Source of the DNA: Pseudomonas graminis | Lineage (GTDB): Bacteria; Pseudomonadota; Gammaproteobacteria; Pseudomonadales; Pseudomonadaceae | Direction of reading: 5' to 3' | Assembly: GCF_002093745.1 (NCBI RefSeq) | Contig: NZ_MTSB01000009.1 | Coordinates: forward strand, 1 to 64,000 | DNA: 64,000 nt | In this document: positions 29,919 to 39,769 of the stretch, piece by piece | Layout of the letters: each line of letters opens with the position of its first letter | How positions within the stretch are numbered: the stretch's first letter is position 1 | The notes under the pieces: model-generated | Seen by the model: only the letters and a program-made list of their open reading frames with translations | What the model was told of the DNA's origin: nothing | The model's database searches: none | Translations under genes and position numbers: made by a program

Positions 29919-32900
29919 GACGGGCCTCCATGCTCGTCTGCTCTGATCCGTCATGCAGCAGGTGATGCTCGGCGGACACCAGCAGGCAGCCGCCAGCCGC
30001 CAGCAGTGGATCTGCGAGGACGGGAACCCCACACTCGGCACCCTGCCCGACCGGAACCAGCAGAAGCTGTAGCGAAGACACGCCCAGAACATCGGGATGC
30101 TGGTTGATGACGCTGGCCAGTTCGGAACGGCTCAAGCCGCTAGCGATGTCCATCTGCGGCCGGTCGCTCGCAATCCAGGGCGAAAGGTACAGACGCAGCC
30201 GCTGATTCAGGTCCTTGAGCACCGCATTGCTGCTGGCTGCGGGTGACAGCACCAGTGTTGCCTGGACTCTGACAACCTGGTGATCCAGGTTCCGCACGCC
30301 AACCACGGCCATCGCACTGGTGCGTCGGGCAATAAATGTCTGGATGGCGAGTTGCGCAGCGGCATTGACCAGCGGCCTGAAGGCATCAGGGTGCGTAGCG
30401 TCGGGATAGCCATTGACCAGACCGATGCTGACCGCCCCTTTGCGTGTCTGGCTTGCGGAACGCTGCGCACAATACAGCTCAGGGCACGCTTGCAGCGCCA
30501 TTTCAATGTAGTTGCTATGGCTGCTGGCGCGGTCCTTGTGATTGAGCCGCATACTGACGCGCCGGTAAAAACTGTTCGCCTGATCGTAACTCGCGCTGCC
30601 TTCGGATGGCAGGCCACCCGAGGAGGCGAAAGGCTGAGCGACTCCCGCCACCTGCACGCACTTTTGCAGGGTCGACACAATGCTGCCGGGGCTGATGACA
30701 GGGGTTTCACCCTCTGGCACGGACACCACAGAACAGCGGCGCAGCGTCACCCCTTGGGTGTTGAGACAGGTCACTCTGACGTTCGGTGCGTTGCACGGCG
30801 CCGCGATGGCCAGCCAGAACCCTTCGGCGGGCATGACCGGCGAAGCCAGCCAGGAGGCGCCGCCCGCCGCCTGGGTTGCAGCAGAGGTCGCTGGGATCTC
30901 CAGCGTGATGATTCCGGAGCAGCTCAGGTTGCAGGTGCCATCGTCGACGACATCAAGGGCTGCCCAGCCATCGGCCGTCCAGTAAAAGCAGGCAGCCCTC
31001 TCGCTGGCGGAAACCACCCGGTGTTCGTCGGTGAGGATGTTCAGAAAAAGGCTCAGGGAGCCAGGCGCGACCAGATTGCTCAGGGCCAGATACAGGCTGC
31101 CGCTGCCTGCCACACCCGGATACAGCGGCAGCCGGCGATGCCGAATGTCCTCTTGCGTCGCCACCTGCGTTTTTGCGACCTGCGGCGTCAGTTGCGCGAA
31201 CCCGCAGCCCAGATCAGGACGCTGGGCATCGTAGGCCAGATAAGGCCTGAACGAACCATAATGATAAATTTCCAGCGGGTGGTTTTCATCCTGCCCGCTG
31301 CGGACAATATCCAGCGACACGCTGGCCTTGTAACGGGCCACCAGTTTTTGCAAAACAGGCGCATAGGGCGGGTTGGGCAGCTCCAGCAACGAGTCTGAGG
31401 CTGCACCGCTGGCAGGGACGCTGCCGGATGCGGGCGGCGGGGTTTGCGGGGTTGTCGGCTTCGTGGTCGTGGCGTTGCTCATTACGCGCATGAACGCGCG
31501 GCACAGTTTGCTGAACAACGACTCACGGCGGGTGGTTGCCGACTGGATCAGGGATTGCGCGTTGTGCAGGCTGACACTGGCGACAACCTTGGGATAGAGG
31601 CTGTGACCAAAGGCCCAAGGAGGGTTCACAAGCTGTAAACGGACGTAGCCGTTCTCCGCCAGCCGGACAGGGGGCAACGGCGCCAGTGCCAGCTGCGGTG
31701 CCGCCGGGAAAACGCTGTCCGAATCGGGATGCGCCAGGCCCGGCTCGGGAAAGATGTTGAACACGCTGGTGGCCGGTGTGGGGTCGGTCGCTACTGCGGA
31801 CGTCTGATCAGACGTGGCGTCTTGTTGCTGAAACAGCGGAGTCACACCGATACGGGTGGCGTCCGGCAAGGTTGGCGAAACCTGCAACAGCGGCCAGCTC
31901 TTGTTCTTGAGCATTTGCCAGCACACGCTGAAGACGCCAGGGTCAACCGCCGCATCCGTCCCGGAGGCCTCGACGGCGGTATACGCGTTGTAGGCCTGGT
32001 AATAATGTTTCAAATCAGCGGGCAGGCCTTCCCACGTCATTGACAGCCCGAACTCGCTCAGCGGCTTGGCAAAACACTCGTTGCTGCCCACATAGAAATT
32101 CTGCCCGACCACTGGCACCGGGCCGAACGGCTGAACGATCCCTGTCGAGGGGAGCACGGAACTGTCACTTGCCAACACCAGCCGGGTAAACCCCTCGACG
32201 CTCACACTGATCGAAACCGTGGCCAGGCTGCAGGGTTTATCAAGCCTCTGCGCGGGCCCCGGCAGTACTTTGAACATCGGCCACTGGCTTGCGAAACCGT
32301 CTATTGCCGTCCCGAATGCGACGATGGCGGGGGCGCTGTCGCGCAGCTCGAAATGCAGGGTCACGACACCCTCCACCGCCGTGCCGACCGTTTTTTCCGG
32401 CGTCACTTGTAACCAGGCTTTCTCGGTGCTGAAAAAGTATCGGCAGCCCGCATCGGGGAAACCCGTCACCGGCGTCTCGTCGGACATCAGACCCAGCGTG
32501 ATCGTGATGGAGCGTTTGCCGCTCTGCAGTAACAACATCGGCGAAGCGATGGCGAACCCCTGCTCCACCGCAACGCCTTGGTCATTGCCAAAGGCATCCC
32601 AATAGCGGGTTCCGTGAACAGGGTCCTGAACCAGCTTGCCCGGATCGCTCACGGTGGCCGAGTACAGCAGCGCGTCGGGTTCGCCGACCGGATAGTACAG
32701 CGTGCGGACCTGAGCGATGGCCGCACGGCTGAGCTGCGCCTGTTGATCGTTGACAAAAATAATGTCGCTGCCATCTGCATAAGTGCCGGCCTTGAACAAC
32801 GTGCCCGCCGGGAGCGTGAACGTGTTGTACCTTGGCGCCAGGCTCAAGCAGACGTGGACCTGATCTGCCTGCGCGGGCCTGGGGTTTTGAAGCAGCACCT

Positions 32901-33714
32901 GCCGGTAATAGAAATCGAGGTGCTTGCGGCCCAGCCCGTTGATCTCACGCTGCTGGACTTCCATCAGTTCGCTGAACGCCATCAGCAGCGCTGTGTCTGC
33001 ATACCGGGTGGGAAGGTTCTGACACTCCTTGAAGGCGTGCCCCGCGTAGCCCACGACCTGAGTAAAAATGCTGAACACTTGTTGGTAGATTTGCTGCAGG
33101 CTTGCGTAAATGGCCTCCAGCGTCGGCGCAACCAGTGAAGCCTCGACGGCCGAGTAATCACGCACCTCATGCCATACCGGTTCAAAACCTGCAAAAAGCT
33201 GCCGATCCGGCGGTGCCACGCTGCCATGAGAGCTGATGCTCAGGGCCTGCTGCCAAGCCACCAGGCCCCACAGCAGCCCGGCGAGCGAGCTTCCGATCCG
33301 GGCGTTCAGAAAGGCATGCAAGACGTAGGAATCGGGAGACTGATTCATGAAATGCAGCCACCGGTCCAGAAGCACAAGCATGTTGCTGGTCAGAACGCAT
33401 AGCTGGGACGCTGCTCCGATGTTGGCGACATCCCTGACCTCGGGCGAGCGGCCTGACAGGCCTGCACAAGCCCCCGCGTAGTAACTGCCAGGTTCCGTCT
33501 TGCTGATCGCGGCCATGAGAATGGCCGGATCCTTTAGAAAGAACCGGCTCCACTCCCCGGCCACCCGGTTGGACTTGTCGTAATACAGCACCAGCGTGGC
33601 GAAATCGGCAGCGAAAGCGAGCCGGTCGCGATGATCCCTCTCGTCCACCCTGCAACTGTCTGGGTCGAGTGCCGCAGCAAGGGCCATCCTGGCGTTGTCC
33701 CGATGCGCCCCCAT
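29911..33714 (-). CDS. eCIS baseplate J/gp6-like protein (Afp11-like)
   Basis: A 1267-residue baseplate wedge protein. Its ATG directly follows the TAG of the gp25-like gene; ATG at residue 10 is an alternative. A J/gp6-like region includes YNTFTLPAGTLFKAGTYADGS and the C-terminal IASGLSRSELASVINQHPDVLGV, which is typical of baseplate J proteins. A low-complexity Thr/Pro/Ser/Ala linker lies near residues 745-775 (TTKPTTPQTPPPASG). It is larger than most homologues. Confidence 0.85.
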   Translation of the reverse strand: MGAHRDNARMALAAALDPDSCRVDERDHRDRLAFAADFATLVLYYDKSNRVAGEWSRFFLKDPAILMAAISKTEPGSYYAGACAGLSGRSPEVRDVANIGAASQLCVLTSNMLVLLDRWLHFMNQSPDSYVLHAFLNARIGSSLAGLLWGLVAWQQALSISSHGSVAPPDRQLFAGFEPVWHEVRDYSAVEASLVAPTLEAIYASLQQIYQQVFSIFTQVVGYAGHAFKECQNLPTRYADTALLMAFSELMEVQQREINGLGRKHLDFYYRQVLLQNPRPAQADQVHVCLSLAPRYNTFTLPAGTLFKAGTYADGSDIIFVNDQQAQLSRAAIAQVRTLYYPVGEPDALLYSATVSDPGKLVQDPVHGTRYWDAFGNDQGVAVEQGFAIASPMLLLQSGKRSITITLGLMSDETPVTGFPDAGCRYFFSTEKAWLQVTPEKTVGTAVEGVVTLHFELRDSAPAIVAFGTAIDGFASQWPMFKVLPGPAQRLDKPCSLATVSISVSVEGFTRLVLASDSSVLPSTGIVQPFGPVPVVGQNFYVGSNECFAKPLSEFGLSMTWEGLPADLKHYYQAYNAYTAVEASGTDAAVDPGVFSVCWQMLKNKSWPLLQVSPTLPDATRIGVTPLFQQQDATSDQTSAVATDPTPATSVFNIFPEPGLAHPDSDSVFPAAPQLALAPLPPVRLAENGYVRLQLVNPPWAFGHSLYPKVVASVSLHNAQSLIQSATTRRESLFSKLCRAFMRVMSNATTTKPTTPQTPPPASGSVPASGAASDSLLELPNPPYAPVLQKLVARYKASVSLDIVRSGQDENHPLEIYHYGSFRPYLAYDAQRPDLGCGFAQLTPQVAKTQVATQEDIRHRRLPLYPGVAGSGSLYLALSNLVAPGSLSLFLNILTDEHRVVSASERAACFYWTADGWAALDVVDDGTCNLSCSGIITLEIPATSAATQAAGGASWLASPVMPAEGFWLAIAAPCNAPNVRVTCLNTQGVTLRRCSVVSVPEGETPVISPGSIVSTLQKCVQVAGVAQPFASSGGLPSEGSASYDQANSFYRRVSMRLNHKDRASSHSNYIEMALQACPELYCAQRSASQTRKGAVSIGLVNGYPDATHPDAFRPLVNAAAQLAIQTFIARRTSAMAVVGVRNLDHQVVRVQATLVLSPAASSNAVLKDLNQRLRLYLSPWIASDRPQMDIASGLSRSELASVINQHPDVLGVSSLQLLLVPVGQGAECGVPVLADPLLAAGGCLLVSAEHHLLHDGSEQTSMEARHG

Positions 33715-34131
33715 CTAGCCACCGATCTCCAGATTAGTGCCTTCCAGCTGCGAGAACGGATAGACGTGGTTATGCCGGGTGTTGGTCTCCCTGACGCGAT
33801 AGGTAATGGCAATCTGCGCTGTCGCTTCTGCCGCCAGCACCGACAGATCTACGCGCTCCACATCAATGCGCGGCTCACCGTTGAGCAATGTCAGCCTCAC
33901 GGACTGGATGATCTCTTCCCTGACAGACGCGTCGATACGCCGAAAGACATAGCTGGACAGGTTGCAGCCGTAATCCGGCATCAGCGTGCGGCTGCCGACA
34001 GGCGTGTTCAACAAGAGGTCGATCGACTGGTTGATATTGTCGACACCGCTGCTCATTTTCAGCTCGAAATTGACGTCGTCGAACACGGGAGGATACGACC
34101 AGCCGGTTCCCAGAAAGGTGCTGTCAGCCAT
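33715..34131 (-). CDS. gp25-like baseplate protein (Afp9-like)
   Basis: A 138-residue protein of the GPW/gp25 family, which joins baseplate and sheath in contractile tails. Family hallmarks are visible: GWSYPPVF, the INQSIDLLLNTPVGSR segment, and PDYGCNL followed by FRRIDASVREEI. Gap to the PAAR gene stop is 5 bases; the TAG stop abuts the ATG of the next baseplate gene. Confidence 0.92.
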   Translation of the reverse strand: MADSTFLGTGWSYPPVFDDVNFELKMSSGVDNINQSIDLLLNTPVGSRTLMPDYGCNLSSYVFRRIDASVREEIIQSVRLTLLNGEPRIDVERVDLSVLAAEATAQIAITYRVRETNTRHNHVYPFSQLEGTNLEIGG

Positions 34132-34136
34132 GCCGC

Positions 34137-34436
34137 TCAGCCTCCGATCATCACGGTGAAATCACCCAGCGCCACCGACCCGCCATGTGCTGTGCTGTCC
34201 CCCATCCTCACCGCCGGCACACCGTTGATCATGACCGTCGCGGAACCGGTGATGATCGTATCGGGCGGACCGACGCACACGCAGGAAGTCCCGATCACCG
34301 CAGCGGGCAAGCCGCCTATCAATACGGTCGGCGCGCCTGGCGGCAGGATCGGGCCGCCGACATGAGGAATGGGCGGCACGCCGGGGGTGACCATCGGGCA
34401 GAGATGAAAATCGGTGACACGAGCTGCTGGCGGCAT
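34137..34436 (-). CDS. PAAR-repeat spike tip protein (Afp10-like)
   Basis: A 99-residue PAAR protein. It has repeated short Pro/Gly/Ala segments (PPAARVTD, IGGLPAAVIGTS, INGVPAVRMGDSTAHGG) and conserved Cys/His residues that bind one zinc at the tip. It caps the VgrG-like spike, whose gene ends 13 bases upstream. No toxin domain is fused to it. Length fits Afp10-type minimal tips. Confidence 0.92.
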   Translation of the reverse strand: MPPAARVTDFHLCPMVTPGVPPIPHVGGPILPPGAPTVLIGGLPAAVIGTSCVCVGPPDTIITGSATVMINGVPAVRMGDSTAHGGSVALGDFTVMIGG

Positions 34437-34449
34437 GGAACCTCCTGGA

Positions 34450-36234
34450 TCAGTTGATCATTACCAGCGCGGCCTTCAGGGTCAGCTCCATACCGCCCTG
34501 AACCTGCGCGGTGGCTTCACCCTTGGCACTGAATTGCATGTTTGCGCTGTGGCCGATATTGATTGCGGTGGTCTGCACATCGCCCGTTTTGCTCTGGATC
34601 TCGATACCGAGATCGCCTGTCAGGGTGATTTTCTGCGCAGCCTGCATGGAGATGTTCTGGTCACTCTTGAGGGTGATGCCCGACTCGGACATGACGATGG
34701 AGTTACCGTTTTTATCGCTTATTTCGATCTTCTGATGCTGATCATCAAGCACCACGCTGTTCTGGCCGGGCGTTATCAGCGAGAGGATTGCGTTCTTGTC
34801 GTCAAACAGGACACGCAATGCACTTTTGCTCACGATGCCTTTCAGGCTGTTTTCTTCATTCGGCGAAAACTCGCTGAATGGCGCATTCTTCTGGCTGTAC
34901 ATGCTGCCCAGAATGACCGGGAAACGCGGGTCCTGATTGAGAAAACCGAGAATGACTTCATCTCCGACTTCCGGCAAAAAGAACGTGCCCTGGCCATTGG
35001 TCGAGTAGAAGTTGGCCACTCTCGCCCACACGCCTGTCGCCTGGTCGTCGAACAGCGCCACTTCCACCTGGATTCTGAATTCGCCGTCCGGGTCATTGAA
35101 CAACTGCAAGACCGTGCCATTGAACAAGCCCTGAATACCGGGCAACAGGCCCGCTGCGCAGGGTGCCTGCACCTCATGTTCCTGCGCGAACCAGAGCGGC
35201 GACATCCCGATTCGCGCCTCGGTGAACCAGTTACCGTCAGCGATATCGTGAGTAATGCCCGACACGAAATGGTCGCCGTCGAAACGCGCACCCAGACCTT
35301 TCAGGCTGAGGTAGTTGCCCGGCACGATGGCCGCGCTGCCCTGAAAACGTACTTCCCCGGTGATCTTTGACAAGGCACTTTTGAGCATCTGTGCCTGGGC
35401 CCAGCACAACAGTTCGGCATCGGTCTCGGTAGCCGAGGTCTGCAGGTCGTAGCTGCTCAAACCCACCACTGAGGCCAGTGTCTTGCTGCTCAGATTGCCC
35501 GGTCCGGGCATTATGTTTTGGGCGGTGGCAGAGATCATCTGCTGGCTCTGGAAACTCCATGCCGAGGCTTTGACCTCGGCCACCTGATCGATGGCATTGA
35601 GCTGTGCATTGAAATCCATGATGTCGTTGCCATAGGTCAGGGTCCGCACCGACGTGGTGTCCGCAACCGGATCGAAAACCCTGACCTGATTATTGAGCGT
35701 GCTGATCATGAGGCCGTTGACTTCGGCCCTCGACAGAATGAAGTCCCAGTCCGTTGCGTAATACTGGACCAGGTTGGGCAAGGTCAGACGGGTTGCGCTC
35801 ACTGCAGCGGTCAGCCCGGCCCCCGCGATCACCTTACTGATGACGTCGCTGTCAGTGCTGGCACTGAAGTTTGCACTTTTGCGCCCTACCGTCATTTTCA
35901 CAGCCTTGTCCTTGCACTCCACTTCCAGCAAAGAGCCATTCATGCTGTCGATGCGCAGCGCCTGTTGAGTGACAATGCCTTGAAACACCACCGTGTTCAG
36001 GCCGTCGTAGCCGACCTCAATGCTGACATCGTTACCCGGCACGAAGCTGGCTGAGGCGCTGACAGGAAAACCTTCATCAGCCGCGCTGCCGTCGAGCAAC
36101 GTGATGGTGGCGGTGGCGATGCGATTGATCATCTGCTCCACTCGAATCGCAGAAACCGGGTAATTGCCCGGAATGGCCGTGCCATTGATCTTTACGGTGA
36201 AGCTGACAACACTGCCTTCACTGGGACTAGACAT
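34450..36234 (-). CDS. VgrG-like spike protein (Afp8-like)
   Basis: A 594-residue spike protein. The start at 36234 (MSSPSEGSVV) gives an 8-base overlap with the LysM gene; an 11-residue upstream extension is unlikely. The first ~370 residues are gp27-like. An OB-fold gp5-like part follows (FRIQVEVALFDDQATGVWARV ... FLPEVGDEVILGF). The C terminus is a beta-helix needle with repeating polar/hydrophobic pattern (SDKNGNSIVMSES, GDLGIEIQSKTGDVQTTA). PAAR is next in the operon. Confidence 0.92.
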   Translation of the reverse strand: MSSPSEGSVVSFTVKINGTAIPGNYPVSAIRVEQMINRIATATITLLDGSAADEGFPVSASASFVPGNDVSIEVGYDGLNTVVFQGIVTQQALRIDSMNGSLLEVECKDKAVKMTVGRKSANFSASTDSDVISKVIAGAGLTAAVSATRLTLPNLVQYYATDWDFILSRAEVNGLMISTLNNQVRVFDPVADTTSVRTLTYGNDIMDFNAQLNAIDQVAEVKASAWSFQSQQMISATAQNIMPGPGNLSSKTLASVVGLSSYDLQTSATETDAELLCWAQAQMLKSALSKITGEVRFQGSAAIVPGNYLSLKGLGARFDGDHFVSGITHDIADGNWFTEARIGMSPLWFAQEHEVQAPCAAGLLPGIQGLFNGTVLQLFNDPDGEFRIQVEVALFDDQATGVWARVANFYSTNGQGTFFLPEVGDEVILGFLNQDPRFPVILGSMYSQKNAPFSEFSPNEENSLKGIVSKSALRVLFDDKNAILSLITPGQNSVVLDDQHQKIEISDKNGNSIVMSESGITLKSDQNISMQAAQKITLTGDLGIEIQSKTGDVQTTAINIGHSANMQFSAKGEATAQVQGGMELTLKAALVMIN

Positions 36235-36904
36235 TGCCGGACTCCTGGGCCACCAGCGGCGGTACACTCAACACCGTACCGGGCTTGAGGTGACGGAACT
36301 TGTCCAGTTTGTTGACCTGGGCAATGTGCAGGTAATAGCCCGGATCCCGGTAGATATCGTCGGCAATCTGCGGCAGCGTATCGCCTTCGACAATACTCAC
36401 CAGATGGCTCATGTCGGGCGATGCTTTCTTGTCTTTCCGGGCCAGCGTGACGCTGTCGATATAGGACGCGAACTCCAGTGACACCTTGGCGCGTAACGGC
36501 GTGCCGTCCGGTTTGAAAAAGGTGTAGCTGGTGTTGAAACCGGTCAACACACCGCGAAACGCCAGCCCGCCGCCCCAATTGATGATCACGTAGTTGGGAC
36601 GGTGGACAGTGCCGTTGTAGTCATAAATGACCCGCGAGAGGTGCGCCATCTCTTCAGGCAGGTCGACACGTTTGCTGTCCACGACCCCCGTGCAATCGAT
36701 GACCAATTCAAAGCTGAGCTTTTCGCTGTTGGTCTTGTTGTATTTGGACGTCGGGGCGCTGCTGTCGGGCGCCGACGCTTCGTTGTATTGAACCTGACGG
36801 CCCCACTGTAACTTTTCAGGGTTGAGCATGGCGGTGTACAGCCCACCCGCGACCCTGTCAGTGAACTTTTCATCGCTGTAGGCGACGATTCTCATGTTGC
36901 TCAT
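36227..36904 (-). CDS. LysM-domain baseplate protein (Afp7-like)
   Basis: A 225-residue protein. The start at 36904 (MSNMRIVAYSD) lies 17 bases after the DUF5908 stop; a longer open frame would overlap that gene. The N-terminal part binds the tube/baseplate (LNPEKLQWGRQVQYNE and FELVIDCTG segments), and the C-terminal ~55 residues are a LysM domain (VSIVEGDTLPQIADDIY ... LKPGTVLSVPPL). As in Afp7 and T4 gp53, LysM is used here for holding the baseplate together, not for cell-wall binding. Confidence 0.9.
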   Translation of the reverse strand: MSNMRIVAYSDEKFTDRVAGGLYTAMLNPEKLQWGRQVQYNEASAPDSSAPTSKYNKTNSEKLSFELVIDCTGVVDSKRVDLPEEMAHLSRVIYDYNGTVHRPNYVIINWGGGLAFRGVLTGFNTSYTFFKPDGTPLRAKVSLEFASYIDSVTLARKDKKASPDMSHLVSIVEGDTLPQIADDIYRDPGYYLHIAQVNKLDKFRHLKPGTVLSVPPLVAQESGNV

Positions 36905-36921
36905 CTGGCGCCATCCCTGGG

Positions 36922-37092
36922 TTAACGATCCGCAATGCGTTTGGCGGTCTTCTCTTTCAATAGCCGAAGACACTCCTGAACAACTGTCTTTTTCAGCTGG
37001 GCCATTCGCTCGGCGCTGAGGGGTTCTTTTTCCGTCTCGTCATGACTGACAATTCGGGTTTGAATCACCAGTTCACGTATTTCCACCGGCAT
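36922..37092 (-). CDS. DUF5908 small eCIS protein (Afp6-like)
   Basis: A 56-residue protein I translated by hand; it is too short for many gene callers. It begins MPVEIRELVIQTRIV and ends KTAKRIADR, with a predicted helix carrying LKKTVVQECLRLLKEK. A start resembling PIEIRELVI is the mark of DUF5908 proteins, which occur at this place, between the second tube gene and the LysM gene, in eCIS and related clusters. Gaps are 2 bases upstream and 17 downstream. Function is unknown. Confidence 0.82.
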   Translation of the reverse strand: MPVEIRELVIQTRIVSHDETEKEPLSAERMAQLKKTVVQECLRLLKEKTAKRIADR

Positions 37093-37094
37093 GG

Positions 37095-37595
37095 TCAGGC
37101 GTCTCCGAAGAGTGATGCGAATGCCGCGTACTGATTGATTCGACTGTCATCGGCTTTGTAATACTGGTAAGCCAGTTCAATGGTTTCCACCAGGAGGTTG
37201 CTGTCCTGAGACTTCAATTCACTCATCGACCATTTAACGGGATAGGCCTTCACGAAATTCCAGCTCAGGCGCGTCAGCCCCTGTTCATCAAACAGGCTCA
37301 CAATAATGTTTTTGGTCTGTATCGGGTTTCTCAGGCCATCGTCCATCGTCTCCTGACACCATTCGATCAGCGGAGAATCAGCCTGCGCCACACCGCGCTT
37401 CAAGATCAGATTCGAGTAGCGCGTGTGTCCGGGCAGGCGATAGTTGAAACGGTTCTCTCCGCCGCTGATCACTTCCTCGATAGCGGTTTCCTGGCTCAGC
37501 CCGGAGACTTCCTGAAAAGCAGCGTCCGTGCCGCTGCTCTCACCGGAAATCCTCACGCTGAAATAGAAACCGGTCAGCAGGTCTCTATCAGCCAT
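37095..37595 (-). CDS. second tube protein (Afp5-like)
   Basis: A 166-residue T4 gp19-like tube protein. It shares the fold motif AAFQEVSGLSQETAIEEV and LPGHTRYSNLILKRGV with the neighbouring tube protein. It is longer at both ends, as expected for the baseplate-proximal tube layer. It overlaps the first tube gene by 8 bases. Two tube proteins and one sheath are the minimum seen in eCIS. Confidence 0.9.
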   Translation of the reverse strand: MADRDLLTGFYFSVRISGESSGTDAAFQEVSGLSQETAIEEVISGGENRFNYRLPGHTRYSNLILKRGVAQADSPLIEWCQETMDDGLRNPIQTKNIIVSLFDEQGLTRLSWNFVKAYPVKWSMSELKSQDSNLLVETIELAYQYYKADDSRINQYAAFASLFGDA

Positions 37596-38049
37596 TGGTG
37601 ATAATCAACTGCTCGTGGGCAATCTCGATGGTGTCCACGGCCACCTCGTTACCGTCGGACTTCAAGTCCGTGCCCGTGATCTTGGTGGGCCAGGCATTAT
37701 TCAATTGCCACTGCATCGTCACGGCACCCGCTTCATCCAGCAGCTTGATCAACACCGTACGGCGCGCGACGGTGTTCATCTTTATTTCGTCCATCCATGC
37801 CCAGAACGTGTTGTCGTTGACGAACACACCGCGTTTCATGGTGACGTTGCTGTACTTGGCGATGCCCGGCATTTTAATCGTCGAGAACAACGCGCTGTTG
37901 CTGTGCCGGTACTCGATGATCTGAACTTCCTTGTCCATGCCCGACACTTCCTGAAACGCGATCTTGGGCAACTGGGTTCCGAAGTCCACTTCGAAACGAA
38001 ACTTGGGCATCGGCCATGTCGTGCCCTCTTTACTTCCGTCATCTGCCAT
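37588..38049 (-). CDS. major inner tube protein (Afp1-like)
   Basis: A 153-residue gp19/Hcp-like tube protein. The core FRFEVDFG ... IAFQEVSGMDKEVQIIEYR ... YSNVTMKRGV is typical of Afp1/Pvc1. It polymerises around the tape measure to form the channel that carries cargo. It is followed by the second tube gene with an 8-base overlap, and is separated from the sheath by 81 bases, which may allow extra expression of this abundant subunit. Confidence 0.93.
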   Translation of the reverse strand: MADDGSKEGTTWPMPKFRFEVDFGTQLPKIAFQEVSGMDKEVQIIEYRHSNSALFSTIKMPGIAKYSNVTMKRGVFVNDNTFWAWMDEIKMNTVARRTVLIKLLDEAGAVTMQWQLNNAWPTKITGTDLKSDGNEVAVDTIEIAHEQLIITNG

Positions 38050-38130
38050 AACACATCCCTTTCAAGATAATCCGAACCAATGATTGATTGAACTCGACAC
38101 GCTCGTGATACCGGAACCGTGGTCCGGGTA

Positions 38131-39711
38131 TCAGCCAGACTTGGCCTGCTCCTGCTGGAACGTGATGACCAGGAATTCGGCAGGTTTGACGGTTGCCACA
38201 AGAACGGAAACGCGCATGTAACCATTGAGCAGATCATCGGCCGTCATGGTACTGCCCAACCCGACGTTGACCTGAAAGGCGTCCGCAGGCGATGCACCCT
38301 GCAGGCCACCTTGTGCCCACACCCCCATGAGGAAGCTGGTGATCATGCTTTTCACGGCAGACCAGGTGTTGGCCGTGTTCGGACTGAAGACATACTCCCG
38401 AGCGGCCAGTTTGACCGACTGTTCAAGGTAGGTCATGGTCCTGCGCACGGGCACGTAACGCCAGTCCTGACTGTTGCCATCCAGCGTACGCGCGCCCCAG
38501 ATCAGGATGCCCTGGCCGTTGAAGAAGCGAATTGCGTTCACTGACTTTCCGGAAACGGCATCGATGTTGAGCGGTTCCTGCTGCGAGTCCGACAGGCGAA
38601 TCGGCAAACTGGCCGCCCCTACAATGCCGACGTTGGCTGGGGCTCCCCACACTCCGTTGGTGTTGTCATTGACGGTATAGACCCCCGCGATGGCGCCGCT
38701 TGGGGGCAGCGTGTTGGCACTCGACAGCACGTGATTGACAATTTGCTGGTAGACCGGGCTGGCGATAAGCAGCGCCGCCTGCAATTGACTGTTGCTCATC
38801 GGATTGGCCGGCGGCTTCTGGATCATTCCAAGCAGCGTGGCGACCGCGGGGTTGGGTGCCGAAGGCGGATTCAACAAAGGCCCCAGTTGGGTCGTGTCCC
38901 CGCCAAACAGATTGGTGAAGTCGATGTCCGAGGCCTGCATGATCGTGGTGCCGATAAACGGGTAGTAGCTGGCACCGTATTTAAGCCCGGTGTTGCCCGT
39001 GCTGTTGCGGAACGTCTGAATGTCCTGGGTATAAAGGATCGGGTCAGGGTTGGCGCCACCGATGATGTCGAACACACACATCGCGGTGCCCATCTCTTCG
39101 GCCTGCAACAACATGCTCTGCATCAATGTGCCATTGTCGGCCACCGACAACAGCGTCGCCTCGGGGCAGATATACATCGTCGGCTCGGGCTCATTCTGGA
39201 GCAGGGCCAGACCGCGCTGCAGGTCAGCCAACTGAACGTTGGGGTTAACCACCGGAGCGGCCGGGTCGGTCGCAGGTTTTTTGCTGGGCGGGCCATAGGG
39301 GCCGACCGCCACGATGTAAGCATCGCCGCCGCCGTTCTGATAGAAAAGCCGCACGCTGTTGTAGAGGTAGTAGAGGGTGTTCGGGTCTGGCAGGATCGAA
39401 TAATACTGATTGTTCAACATCAGGTATTCGCCGGACGTCGGCAGGTCCTTCTGTTGAACCAAGTAATACTCCGGGCTGTATTGCCTGGCCGGGTCGGCGG
39501 GCGCCGGCAGGTCGTCCAGCATGAAAAACGCCTGAAACTCCATGAACGAAGAGATCTTTTGAGGCTTGTTGTAATACGACTTGCCCTTGTAGTCCGCTTT
39601 CGGTGTGTAGCCGATAAAAGCAGGCACGGCAGTGGCTATTGGCACGACCGAGTTGGCAAAGCCATTAACCTCATTAATATACACACCTGGCGTTGAATAG
39701 TTGGAAGCCAT
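38131..39711 (-). CDS. contractile sheath protein (Afp2-4-like)
   Basis: A 526-residue tail sheath protein, the only one in the cluster, whereas Afp and PVC have three. The N terminus YSTPGVYINEVNGFANSVV and the C-terminal domain (WRYVPVRRTMTYLEQSV ... LVITFQQEQA) are characteristic. The middle portion forms the variable outer domain. It is predicted to contract and push the tube into a target. It lies 59 bases after the 269-residue protein. Confidence 0.95.
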   Translation of the reverse strand: MASNYSTPGVYINEVNGFANSVVPIATAVPAFIGYTPKADYKGKSYYNKPQKISSFMEFQAFFMLDDLPAPADPARQYSPEYYLVQQKDLPTSGEYLMLNNQYYSILPDPNTLYYLYNSVRLFYQNGGGDAYIVAVGPYGPPSKKPATDPAAPVVNPNVQLADLQRGLALLQNEPEPTMYICPEATLLSVADNGTLMQSMLLQAEEMGTAMCVFDIIGGANPDPILYTQDIQTFRNSTGNTGLKYGASYYPFIGTTIMQASDIDFTNLFGGDTTQLGPLLNPPSAPNPAVATLLGMIQKPPANPMSNSQLQAALLIASPVYQQIVNHVLSSANTLPPSGAIAGVYTVNDNTNGVWGAPANVGIVGAASLPIRLSDSQQEPLNIDAVSGKSVNAIRFFNGQGILIWGARTLDGNSQDWRYVPVRRTMTYLEQSVKLAAREYVFSPNTANTWSAVKSMITSFLMGVWAQGGLQGASPADAFQVNVGLGSTMTADDLLNGYMRVSVLVATVKPAEFLVITFQQEQAKSG

Positions 39712-39769
39712 TGCTCATCCTTGAAGGAGTTGGGAATTAATGGATTAACGGATTGCAGCCTTGCAGGTA

